DNA from: Paracoccaceae bacterium | GTDB taxonomy: Bacteria; Pseudomonadota; Alphaproteobacteria; Rhodobacterales; Rhodobacteraceae | NCBI GenBank assembly: GCA_007121055.1 | Contig: SKMM01000108.1 | Span: 1 to 13,267, forward strand | DNA: 13,267 bases | Direction of reading: 5' to 3' | In this document: positions 7,430-13,267 of the stretch, piece by piece | Layout of the letters: each line of letters opens with the position of its first letter | Numbering within the stretch: the first letter of the stretch is position 1 | Notes under the pieces: model-generated | What the model was told of the DNA's origin: nothing | Databases searched by the model: none | The model's input: the letters and a program-made list of their open reading frames with translations, nothing else | Position numbers and translations under genes: made by a program

Positions 7430-8458
7430 ATGGCACACCAGGCGGTGTTCGACGGGCACAACGATGTGCTGCTGAAGCTCTGGGAGTCGGGCGACCGTTG
7501 CGGAGCGGGGTTCTTCGACGGGCTGCCCGGCCACCTCGACCTCGCGAAGTGCCGCGAGGGCGGCATGTCGGGCGGCCTCTTCGCCGTCTGGGTGCGCGGG
7601 CCCGCCAGCCCGGACGAGGACGACCCCGCCCCTGTCTTCCCGCCGCTCGACCCCGACCACGCGCGTACGGTCACCCTGCAGATGGCCGCGGTCCTGCTGC
7701 GCATGGCGCAGGCCCGCCCCGACGCGCTGCGCATCTGTACCGACACCGCACAGATCGGCGAAGCCGAGGCCGACGGTGCGCTGGCGGTCGTGATGCACCT
7801 CGAGGGCGCCGAGGGTATCGGCCCCGACCTCGACGAGCTGCATGTCCTGCACGCCGCCGGCCTGCGCTCGCTCGGCCCTGTCTGGTCGCGCGACAACATC
7901 TTCGGCCATGGGGTACCGTTCCGCTTCCCCGCCTCGCCCGACACCGGGCCGGGCCTGACTGATGCGGGCCGCCGCCTGGTGCAGGAGGCCGAGCGGCTTG
8001 GCATGGTCATCGACCTCAGCCACATCTCCGAACGGGGCTTCGACGACGTGGCCCGCCTGACCCATGGCCCGCTGGTGGCCAGCCACTCCGGCGTGCACGC
8101 GCTCTGCCCCACCAGCCGGAACCTCACCGACCGGCAGCTCGACATGATCGCCGAGCGTGGCGGGCTGGTGGGCCTCAACCTCGCCGTGCAGTTCCTGCGG
8201 GCGGACGGGGCGCGCGACGGGGCCACGCAGCTGGCGGATGTGCTGCGCCACCTCGACCACCTGATCGCCCGGCTCGGCGAAGGCGGCGTGGCCCTCGGCT
8301 CGGACTTCGACGGCGCCGTGGTGCCGCAGGAGATCGGGTCGGCCGCCGGCCTGCCCGCCCTGGTCGCCGCGATGCGCGCGGCGGGCTACGGGGACCGGCT
8401 GGTGGCCCGCATCTGCCACGACAACTGGCTGGACCTGCTGCGCCGCGTCCTCGCCTGA
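7430..8458 (+). CDS. Membrane dipeptidase-like zinc peptidase, M19 family
   Basis: The 342-residue product belongs to the renal (membrane) dipeptidase family, binuclear zinc enzymes that cleave dipeptides, sometimes with D-amino acid selectivity. All metal ligands expected for the family are visible: His10 and Asp12 in FDGHND, Glu125 in HLEGAEG, His198 in DLSHI and His219 in VASHSG. Arg230 in SRNLTD and Asp292 in GSDFDG complete the active site. Length is normal for bacterial members. There is no signal peptide, so it acts in the cytoplasm. ATG 7430 is chosen because AAGGGGGA at 7419-7426 precedes it and FDGHND then lies close to the N-terminus; ATG 7406 would add eight unsupported residues. 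It converges on the small gene at 8465-8710 with only 6 nt between their stops. The true substrate is not visible from the sequence. Confidence 0.93.
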   Translation: MAHQAVFDGHNDVLLKLWESGDRCGAGFFDGLPGHLDLAKCREGGMSGGLFAVWVRGPASPDEDDPAPVFPPLDPDHARTVTLQMAAVLLRMAQARPDALRICTDTAQIGEAEADGALAVVMHLEGAEGIGPDLDELHVLHAAGLRSLGPVWSRDNIFGHGVPFRFPASPDTGPGLTDAGRRLVQEAERLGMVIDLSHISERGFDDVARLTHGPLVASHSGVHALCPTSRNLTDRQLDMIAERGGLVGLNLAVQFLRADGARDGATQLADVLRHLDHLIARLGEGGVALGSDFDGAVVPQEIGSAAGLPALVAAMRAAGYGDRLVARICHDNWLDLLRRVLA

Positions 8459-8464
8459 CGCCCC

Positions 8465-8710
8465 TCAGCCCGTCAGGACCGCCACGAGGATGGCGATGGC
8501 CACGGTGTTGAGGATGTGCAGCACCTGCTCGATGTTCTGCAAACTCTCGTGCCGGCGGCGGGCAAGCCACGCCTCCGCGCTGGCGGCCTCGCCCCAGCGG
8601 GCCAGCGCTTCGCGGTCGGCCTTCCGCTTGGCGCGGAACTCCAGCACGTTCAGTGCCACCAGAACCGCCACCGCGCCGAGGATCAGCGCGGGTCGCAACC
8701 ATCCCTCCAT
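8465..8710 (-). CDS. Small membrane protein of unknown function
   Basis: The 81-residue product has a hydrophobic N-terminal helix (about 5-24), a central charged amphipathic stretch rich in Arg, Glu and Ala (about 25-60, probably helical or coiled coil), and a second hydrophobic helix at the C-terminus (about 64-80). I do not recognise the family. A good ribosome site (GGGAGGGG on the minus strand, just upstream of 8710) and a stop 6 nt from the convergent dipeptidase gene support it as real. It lies immediately outside the left palindrome and is transcribed in the same direction as rep, so it may sit at the end of the rep transcript. Confidence 0.62.
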   Translation of the reverse strand: MEGWLRPALILGAVAVLVALNVLEFRAKRKADREALARWGEAASAEAWLARRRHESLQNIEQVLHILNTVAIAILVAVLTG

Positions 8711-8760
8711 GAACCCCTCCCGGTCAGACCGACCTACCCTACCCGGCCCCGCCGCGCCCG

Positions 8761-8782
8761 GAAATTGCCAATTGGCAATTTC
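8761..8782. repeat. Perfect 22-bp palindrome, candidate parS site (left)
   Basis: The site reads GAAA, then the 14-bp core TTGCCAATTGGCAA, then TTTC, and is a perfect palindrome with no spacer. It begins 6 nt beyond the rep stop codon. A second copy with the identical core lies 6 nt beyond the parB stop. A zero-spacer dyad without a T-run suits a DNA-binding site better than a transcription terminator. ParB proteins bind such palindromic centromeres near their own genes, so parS is the favoured reading; binding is inferred. Confidence 0.72.
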
Positions 8783-8788
8783 TGACGA

Positions 8789-9817
8789 TCAAAGCGGATT
8801 GGCCTCGGCAAACTTGCGGAAGAACGCGAGGAAAGCCCGGTCCGGATCGTCCGCCGCCGGCTTGCCGGCCGCCCATGACCGCCACTCGGACTCGATCTGG
8901 TAGATGTCGTAGCCCGGATGCCGCAGCCGCGCGGTCTCGTAGGTCTCGGTCCGCAGCGGCACCCCCATCCGGTCGAGCCAGCCGGGCCGCGGGCGCAGCC
9001 CCGCCTCCGCCAGCTCCTCGGCGCGCCCCTCGGCCCGTGGCCGCCGACCCACGCGGGAGAACTGCAGCGCCCGGTCCGCGGCCGCCGTGGCATCCCCGTC
9101 CTTGCGCCACCAGCGCAGCTCCACATGGGTCACGGCGCGGCCGGTCTTGATCGGCTCCACCTCCACCACGTAATCCGACAGCGCCGAGACCTCGGCCACC
9201 GCCGGGTCGATCGCCCGCAGCCGCAGGTTCGACCACGACGTCAGCTTGCCCCGTGGCACCCCGAGGATGCCGCGCAGGCTGTCGAGGCTGAGGCGTTCGG
9301 ACGCCTTCCAGCGCAGGTTGCCGCGCTTCTGCACCATCTCATAGAGGGTCAGCGCGTATTTCGAGGACAGCGCGAACATCACCTCGCGCTGCAACCGGGC
9401 AAAGACGGTGGAATCCCCGATGATCCGCCGCAGCCGCGCTGGGATCTCGTATTCGATCAGCCCGTTGGCCTTCAGCGCCTCGAGGTTCCCGCCCAGCAAT
9501 TGCACCCGCTCCACCGCCGCCTCGCCGTCACGCGTGACCGCCACCTTGACGATGGCCGACATCAGCCGCTCCAGGCTCTCGCCCAGCCGGTCGTTCGAGT
9601 TGTGCGAGCCCCGCAGGGCCGCCTTGGCGATGACATGGGTCACCGGCTTGTCGATCGCGTCCCAGGCGTTCTCCAGAAGAAGGTTGTAGATGCGCCGGTC
9701 GTTGAGCGTCAGCGGCGTGACCTCGATCAGGTCCACCAGTTCGCCCGGCTTCACCAGGCTTTCGGCATTGGGGCGGGCCTCGACGGTGCGCAGGGGGGTC
9801 CGGAGGGGTTTGGCCAT
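8789..9817 (-). CDS. Plasmid replication initiator, Rep_3 family
   Basis: The 342-residue protein is a winged-helix initiator of the Rep_3 type (called RepB in some Rhodobacterales plasmid schemes). It is expected to bind the iterons beside it and open the origin. Recognisable parts are the N-terminal LIEVTPLTLNDRRIYNLLLENAW region, the central REVMFALSSKYALTLYEMVQKR segment, and SLRGILGVPRGKLTSWSNLRLRAIDPAVAEV of the second winged helix. The C-terminal tail HPGYDIYQIESEWRSW...DPDRAFLAF is shared by alphaproteobacterial members. ATG 9817 (MAKPLRTPLR) is chosen over the longer frame from 9937, whose first 40 residues look like translated promoter DNA. An AAGG ribosome site lies about 8 nt upstream of 9817. 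It is divergent from parA-parB, with the origin between them. The family control mode is repression of rep by Rep bound near its promoter; half-iterons between promoter and start agree with that. Confidence 0.92.
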   Translation of the reverse strand: MAKPLRTPLRTVEARPNAESLVKPGELVDLIEVTPLTLNDRRIYNLLLENAWDAIDKPVTHVIAKAALRGSHNSNDRLGESLERLMSAIVKVAVTRDGEAAVERVQLLGGNLEALKANGLIEYEIPARLRRIIGDSTVFARLQREVMFALSSKYALTLYEMVQKRGNLRWKASERLSLDSLRGILGVPRGKLTSWSNLRLRAIDPAVAEVSALSDYVVEVEPIKTGRAVTHVELRWWRKDGDATAAADRALQFSRVGRRPRAEGRAEELAEAGLRPRPGWLDRMGVPLRTETYETARLRHPGYDIYQIESEWRSWAAGKPAADDPDRAFLAFFRKFAEANPL

Positions 9818-9824
9818 GGCGTGC

Positions 9825-9909
9825 CTTACGTTCCAAGTCTTACAAAGGTAGCGGATGCGACGTATGCCCACAAGGGCCTCGCCGAGTCTGCACCCGATCC
9901 GTAAGTCTT
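9825..9909. promoter_or_regulatory. Inverted GTAAG half-sites around the rep promoter
   Basis: AAGTCTTAC (9834-9842) is mirrored, with one mismatch, by GTAAGTCTT (9901-9909). A further minus-strand ACGTAAGG lies at 9824-9831. GTAAG is the invariant half of the iterons, and CACCCGATCCGTAAGTC (9891-9907) is itself a near-complete iteron. The candidate rep promoter lies between the arms. This is the arrangement expected for Rep autoregulation, where Rep dimers bind inverted half-iterons, but binding is inferred. Confidence 0.42.
9845..9873 (-). promoter_or_regulatory. Candidate rep promoter
   Basis: On the minus strand TTGTGG (9873-9868) and TACCTT (9850-9845) are separated by 17 nt, upstream of the rep start at 9817. 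Each box matches consensus in only about half its positions. Position and spacing are right; the call is inference. Confidence 0.35.
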
Positions 9910-9992
9910 GCGTAACCCGACCGCACGGTGGCCCCACGCAACAGCTTGACAGCGTTCCGATTTCCCGGCGGCGCCTCGGTGCCCCCAGCCCC

Positions 9993-10100
9993 CACCCGAC
10001 ATGTAAGCGCCCGAGGCCACCCGATTCGTAGCCCCAGTCGGCCCGATTCGTAAGCCGCCATCACCCGGGACGTAAGCCGTCCTCACCCGGAAGGTAAGCG
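9993..10100 (+). repeat. Iteron array of the replication origin
   Basis: Units with the consensus CACCCGATTCGTAAGCC start at 10018, 10040, 10062 and 10084, exactly 22 bp apart (about two DNA turns). A fifth unit (CACCCGACATGTAAGCG) starts at 9993, 25 bp before, and a sixth (CACCCGATCCGTAAGTC) lies apart at 9891-9907. CCCG and GTAAGC are the best conserved parts; the three bases between them vary, and the 10018 unit lacks one A in GTAAG. The array sits between rep and parA, as expected for a Rep_3 iteron origin. Confidence 0.8.
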
Positions 10101-10141
10101 GTGGGGGCAGTTTCCGCTTCGGCATCAAGGGGATGGCAACC

Positions 10142-10188
10142 GCTGAATCAATGAACTTCATGAATCGGAACCAAGGCGGTTTGATTTG
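10142..10188. other. Candidate DNA unwinding region of the origin
   Basis: This stretch is over half A+T in a window that is mostly G+C. It carries TGAATC twice (10144-10149 and 10161-10166) and the symmetric element ATGAA-C-TTCAT (10151-10161). It lies about 40 bp beyond the last iteron. Iteron origins usually have an AT-rich opening region next to the array. I see no convincing DnaA box. Confidence 0.38.
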
Positions 10189-10229
10189 GCGGTATCGGGT
10201 GAGAGCATGACTGGCAGCGGCGCGGGGAA

Positions 10230-10244
10230 TCCTTACGATTCGGG
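10230..10244 (-). repeat. Inverted single iteron upstream of parA
   Basis: On the minus strand the sequence reads CCCGAATCGTAAGGA, matching the iteron consensus CCCGATTCGTAAG at all but one position but in opposite orientation to the array. It sits 126 nt before the parA start. It may link Rep binding to par expression or allow handcuffing with the array. Confidence 0.5.
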
Positions 10245-10319
10245 ATGGGGCAGGGGAGCAGCGAGCGCGACCCGGGGGCCACAGGCTGGAAACTCCGCAC
10301 CTCGGGCGGGCTTGCCGTA

Positions 10320-10359
10320 GGTTCGGTAATCCGGCAGGGTATCGGTAAAATTCCGAACC
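10320..10359 (+). promoter_or_regulatory. parAB promoter with overlapping operator
   Basis: GGTTCGG (10320-10326) and CCGAACC (10353-10359) form an inverted repeat. Between them lies a good -10 box TAAAAT (10346-10351), with a weak -35 TTCGGT (10322-10327) at 18 nt spacing. One arm covers the -35 and the other lies just after the -10, so a repressor bound to both would shut the promoter. ParA proteins with an N-terminal DNA-binding domain, as here, usually repress their own operon. The leader to the ATG at 10372 would be only about 14 nt, with CGGAG at 10360-10364 as ribosome site. Confidence 0.48.
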
Positions 10360-10371
10360 CCGGAGCCCGCC

Positions 10372-11583
10372 ATGGATGACCTCCCCTCGAGCGCCCTGCC
10401 ACCCGTGGCCCTCGAGGAGCTGGGGGCACTCAGCCGACGCGCGGGGCTGGTGATCGAACGGCTGCGCGAACGGGTCTTCGCCCCCGGCGGCCAGAAGCGG
10501 CTGGGCCTGACCTTCAACGTCCGCACCGCCGCCGAGATGGTGGGCCGCACCGAGAAGTCGATCCGCGAGGCCGAGGCCGACGGCCGCCTGCCCACCCCGG
10601 AGAAGGACCCCGCCACCGGCCGACGGGTGGGCTACAGCCTCGCCGACGTCAACCGGATGCGGCAGGTCTTCGGCACCGCCCCGCACCGCGCCGACAGCGA
10701 CCCGCCGCTCGTGCTGGCGGTGCAGAACTTCAAGGGCGGCGTGGGAAAATCCACCGTGGCCTGCCATCTGGCGCAGTACTTCGCGTTGAAGGGATACCGC
10801 GTCTGCGTGATCGACTGCGACAGCCAGGCCAGCACCACCGCCATCTTCGGCTTCAACCCCGACATCGACGTGAACGAGGAGGAAGACACGCTCTATCCCT
10901 TCTTCCGACACGGCGGGCCGCCCAGCCTGCGCTATGCCCTGCGCGCCACCTGCTGGCCCGGGATCGCGCTGATCCCGGCCAATCTGGGCCTCTATGACGC
11001 CGAATACGAATTCGCCGCCCGGATGGCGCGCGAGCCGGTGTTCCTGCTCGACCGGTTGCGCGAGGGGGTGGCGACGATCTCGGAGGCGTTCGACGTGGTG
11101 CTGCTGGACCCGCCGCCGGCGCTGGGGATGCTGTCGCTGTCGGTGCTGCGGGCGGCCAATGCCCTGCTGATCCCGACGCCGCCGTCGAACATCGACTTCG
11201 CCTCGACCGCGCATTTCCTGCGGATGCTCGACAGCACGCTGGCGGAGCTGGCCGCCCATGGCGGGGCGCGGGACTATGCGTTCGTGAAAATCCTGGCGAC
11301 CAAGATGGACGACCAGAAATCGGCCCATCAGGCGATCAAGCGGATGATGGACGCGGTCTTTCCCCAGGACATGCTGGGGGCGGTGCTGAAGGACTCGGCC
11401 GAGATCGACAACGCCACAACGAACCTCGCCACGGTCTATGAGCTGACCGGGGCGGCCGCGCGGACCGAGACGCACCGCCGCTGCCGGGCCTATCTGGACG
11501 CGGTGGGCCGCGAGGTGGAGCTGCTGGCGCGCAAGACCTGGCCCAGCCACCACCGCGCCCTGCGCAAGGAGGGGATGCTGTGA
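10372..11583 (+). CDS. parA: ParA partition ATPase, type Ia with N-terminal DNA-binding domain
   Basis: The 403-residue protein drives plasmid segregation by ATP-dependent binding to the nucleoid and interaction with ParB. The N-terminal 100 residues carry a helix-turn-helix resembling MerR-type domains (VRTAAEMVGRTEKSIREAEADGRL, about 50-73), a hallmark of long type Ia ParA proteins that also repress their operon. The deviant Walker A motif KGGVGKST is at 121-128, the switch I region VIDCDSQAST at about 147-155, and Walker B VVLLDPPPAL near 241-250. The length fits the P1/F type. A strong start is supported by CGGAG upstream and the promoter/operator just before it. The stop overlaps the parB start by 4 nt (GTGA), so the two are translationally coupled. 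Confidence 0.96.
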   Translation: MDDLPSSALPPVALEELGALSRRAGLVIERLRERVFAPGGQKRLGLTFNVRTAAEMVGRTEKSIREAEADGRLPTPEKDPATGRRVGYSLADVNRMRQVFGTAPHRADSDPPLVLAVQNFKGGVGKSTVACHLAQYFALKGYRVCVIDCDSQASTTAIFGFNPDIDVNEEEDTLYPFFRHGGPPSLRYALRATCWPGIALIPANLGLYDAEYEFAARMAREPVFLLDRLREGVATISEAFDVVLLDPPPALGMLSLSVLRAANALLIPTPPSNIDFASTAHFLRMLDSTLAELAAHGGARDYAFVKILATKMDDQKSAHQAIKRMMDAVFPQDMLGAVLKDSAEIDNATTNLATVYELTGAAARTETHRRCRAYLDAVGREVELLARKTWPSHHRALRKEGML

Positions 11584-12542
11584 GCAAGCGCCACGACGCG
11601 ATCTTCGACGATGTGCTCAAGGGTCTGGACGGGACCGACCCGCCCGCCGAACGCGGCGGCACGCGGTTCCTGCGCCGCACCAACGCGCTGGCCGAGGCGG
11701 GCAACCGCGAGGAGAAGACCCTCCTTTGGGTGGACCCCGAGGAGTGCGTGATGTGGGAAGGGCACAACCGTGCCTACGGGCTGCTGACCGAGGAGAACTG
11801 CCGCGACCTGATCGATTCGATCCGCGCCCAGGGCCGGCAGGAGTTCCCCGCCATCGTGCGCCGCCGGGCGGACGGCGCGTCCTATGAGGTGATCTGCGGC
11901 GCGCGCCGGCATTTCGCCGTCTCCTGGCTGCGGGCCAACAACTACCCCCAGTTCCGCTATCTGATCGAACTGCGCGACCTGACCGACGAGGAGGCATTCC
12001 GCCTCGCGGATCTGGAGAACCGTGACCGGGCCGACCTGTCCGACCTGGAGCGGGCGCGCGACTATGCCCGCGCGCTCAAGCTCTATTACGGCGGCAAGCA
12101 GAAGGTGATGGCCGCGCGGATGGAGGTCTCGGAGGCGTGGCTGTCGCGCTATCTGGCGCTCGCCAGGCTGCCCGAGGCGATCGTCGAGGCGTTCCCGAGC
12201 CCGCATGACCTGCGCGAGCTGCATGCGCGGCGGCTGCGGCCGGCGCTGGCCGACCGCGAGGCGCGGGCGCGGCTGCTGGCCGAGGCCGAGGCGATCACGA
12301 TCGAGCGGCAGGGAGGGCAGGGGGCTCCGGCACCCGTGGTGCTGGCGCGGCTGTTCGCCGCCGCCGCCGGCCCGAAGCCCGAGCGCGACCGGCTGGTGCT
12401 GCGCCGCAACATCCACGAATCCGGCGTCGAGGTCCGCACCCGCGGCCGCCGCACACAGTTCGAATTCGACCGCGCGCTGTCGGACGAGGCCCTGCGCGCG
12501 GCGCTGGAGCAGTTCCTGGATCTGCGCCGCGAGGAGGGCTGA
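11580..12542 (+). CDS. parB: ParB centromere-binding partition protein
   Basis: The 320-residue protein should bind parS, spread along DNA as a CTP-dependent clamp, and stimulate ParA. The N-terminal ParB/Spo0J-type domain shows the CTP-binding signature ICGARRHFAV (about 105-114, GARR in place of the common GERR) and ENRDRADLSDLERARDY (146-162). The helix-turn-helix is KQKVMAARMEVSEAWLSRYLALARLP (about 173-198). The C-terminal third is Ala/Arg-rich, then QFEFDRALSDEALRAALEQFLDLR, probably the dimerisation part. It starts with GTG overlapping the parA stop, with AAGGAGGGG upstream. A palindrome identical in its 14-bp core to the one behind rep lies 6 nt after the stop, the likely binding target. 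Confidence 0.96.
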   Translation: MSKRHDAIFDDVLKGLDGTDPPAERGGTRFLRRTNALAEAGNREEKTLLWVDPEECVMWEGHNRAYGLLTEENCRDLIDSIRAQGRQEFPAIVRRRADGASYEVICGARRHFAVSWLRANNYPQFRYLIELRDLTDEEAFRLADLENRDRADLSDLERARDYARALKLYYGGKQKVMAARMEVSEAWLSRYLALARLPEAIVEAFPSPHDLRELHARRLRPALADREARARLLAEAEAITIERQGGQGAPAPVVLARLFAAAAGPKPERDRLVLRRNIHESGVEVRTRGRRTQFEFDRALSDEALRAALEQFLDLRREEG

Positions 12543-12548
12543 GCCCCC

Positions 12549-12570
12549 GGAATTGCCAATTGGCAAGTTC
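12549..12570. repeat. Palindrome, candidate parS site (right)
   Basis: The site reads GGAA, then the core TTGCCAATTGGCAA, then GTTC. It agrees with the left copy at 20 of 22 positions; the 14-bp core (12553-12566) is identical and perfectly symmetric. It begins 6 nt after the parB stop. It most likely serves as parS. A role as terminator is unlikely because no loop or T-run is present. Confidence 0.72.
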
Positions 12571-12729
12571 CGCGCAGCCGACGGTCGCGAGATCGCCCTT
12601 GCACGTCGCGTTGGTTTCGGCTGCGCTATTGCCCGTGGGCGCAGCAGCCCGGACGCCGGTAGGGCAGGGGTTGACGGGCCGGGCGGGCTGAGGCCGGGTA
12701 GGGCCTCGGATCGCAGCAAGGGGATGGCC

Positions 12730-13267
12730 ATGATCGACGCGACGCCGGGGCAGGGGCCTGCGCGGGACAGGGGGGTCGGCGCCCCGGGCGCGGCCGGGGC
12801 TGTCGCAGCAGGCGTCACCGCGGAAGGGCCGACCGATGCGGGGCCGGGGCTGCGCGACATCGTGGGGGCCGAGCGGGTGATGGGCGTGGCCTACACCCCC
12901 GAGGAACGCGCGCAGATGCTCGGCACCCTGGAGGGGCAGATCGCACAGGCGCGGGCGCGGCGGGCGCTGGCGATGCCCAACGACCTGCCCATGGCCACGC
13001 GCTTCGACCCGCGGCTGCCGGGGTTCCGCCCGCCCGCCGCGCCGGGCCGCGTGGCCTGGTCGCAGGCCGATCCGGGGCCGCTGCCCGCCAGCGATACCGA
13101 CATCGCCTTTGCCCCGGTGGCGCATCTGGCGCGCTGGATCGCCTCGGGGCAGCTCAGCAGCCGGCGGCTGACCGAGATCTACCTCGCCCGCATCGACCGG
13201 CTGGCGCCGCAGCTGTGCTGCTTTGCCACCGTCACCCCCGACCTCGCCCGGGCCGAGGCCGAGGCCG
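12730..13267 (+). CDS. Amidase-signature family protein, 5' part (runs off window)
   Basis: The frame is open to the end of the window, giving about 179 residues of the N-terminus. The stretch DTDIAFAPVAHLARWIASGQLSSRRLTEIYLARIDRLAPQLCCFATVTPDLARAEAEA is typical of the segment just before the catalytic Lys-Ser-Ser core of GatA-like amidases. The catalytic residues would lie beyond the window, so activity cannot be judged. In front of it is a long extension with AYTPEERAQMLGTLEGQIAQARARRALAMPNDLPMATRFDP, seen in a subset of amidases from memory. ATG 12730 fits best: AAGGGG at 12718-12723 is 6 nt upstream, whereas ATG 12724 would touch it. There is no clear Sec signal. It lies outside the right palindrome. 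Confidence 0.85.
   Translation, partial: MIDATPGQGPARDRGVGAPGAAGAVAAGVTAEGPTDAGPGLRDIVGAERVMGVAYTPEERAQMLGTLEGQIAQARARRALAMPNDLPMATRFDPRLPGFRPPAAPGRVAWSQADPGPLPASDTDIAFAPVAHLARWIASGQLSSRRLTEIYLARIDRLAPQLCCFATVTPDLARAEAEA

Noticed and set aside
8761..8782. Intrinsic terminator of rep
   Set aside because: The palindrome has no loop and no T-run after it on the minus strand, and an almost identical copy sits after parB.
9818..9937. N-terminal 40-residue extension of the rep protein
   Set aside because: The stretch covers the candidate rep promoter and half-iterons, and the residues (WNVRHA preceding MAKPL) look non-coding. ATG 9817 has a ribosome site.
9993..10100. CRISPR array
   Set aside because: The repeated units are 17-bp iterons at 22-bp period with 5-bp gaps, far too short for repeats plus spacers, and no cas genes are present.
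9826..11553. 575-codon minus-strand frame through the origin and parA
   Set aside because: It crosses the iterons, promoters and the ParA coding region. The translation has no recognisable motif, while parA is unambiguous.
1..13267. tRNA, rRNA or known riboswitch
   Set aside because: I looked for TTCGANTC-type T-arms with CCA-side stems and conserved rRNA stretches and saw none.

Overview
The window is GC-rich DNA whose gene types and codon use point to an alphaproteobacterium, most likely a member of the Rhodobacterales. It carries a complete plasmid- or chromid-type replication and partition module (Rep_3-family initiator, iterons, parA, parB). The window is therefore most likely part of an extrachromosomal replicon rather than the main chromosome.

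Left part (1-2994): the 3' end of malonyl-CoA decarboxylase overlaps an intact malonyl-CoA synthetase gene (matB). Together they convert malonate to malonyl-CoA and then acetyl-CoA. A small class I SAM-dependent methyltransferase gene follows. Its only well-placed start appears to be the rare codon ATC.

Sulfide part (3000-4886): a sulfide:quinone oxidoreductase with a twin-arginine signal sits upstream of a small three-helix membrane protein (DUF5368-like). The pair looks like a periplasmic sulfide-oxidation unit feeding electrons to quinone.

Middle (5096-7405): a two-helix membrane protein is preceded by a candidate 19-residue leader ORF that overlaps its start codon. A decayed zone follows: a possible IS end, an IS256/Mutator-type transposase broken by several frameshifts on the minus strand, a nearly perfect 32-bp inverted repeat, and a short AT-rich patch. 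No intact gene is visible between 5698 and 7429.

Right part (7430-13267): a zinc dipeptidase of the M19 family converges on a small membrane-protein gene. The replicon core follows. The rep gene on the minus strand and parA-parB on the plus strand are divergent around an origin with four iterons spaced exactly 22 bp apart and further outlying copies. The core is bracketed by two copies of a palindrome with a 14-bp centre (TTGCCAATTGGCAA). Each copy lies exactly 6 nt beyond the stop codon of rep or parB, and they are the best candidates for the parS centromere sites. The window ends inside an amidase-family gene.

The standout observations are the palindrome pair bracketing the replicon core, the helically phased iterons with an inverted copy before parA, the ATC-start methyltransferase, the Tat-exported sulfide:quinone oxidoreductase pair, and the leader ORF coupled to the membrane-protein gene.
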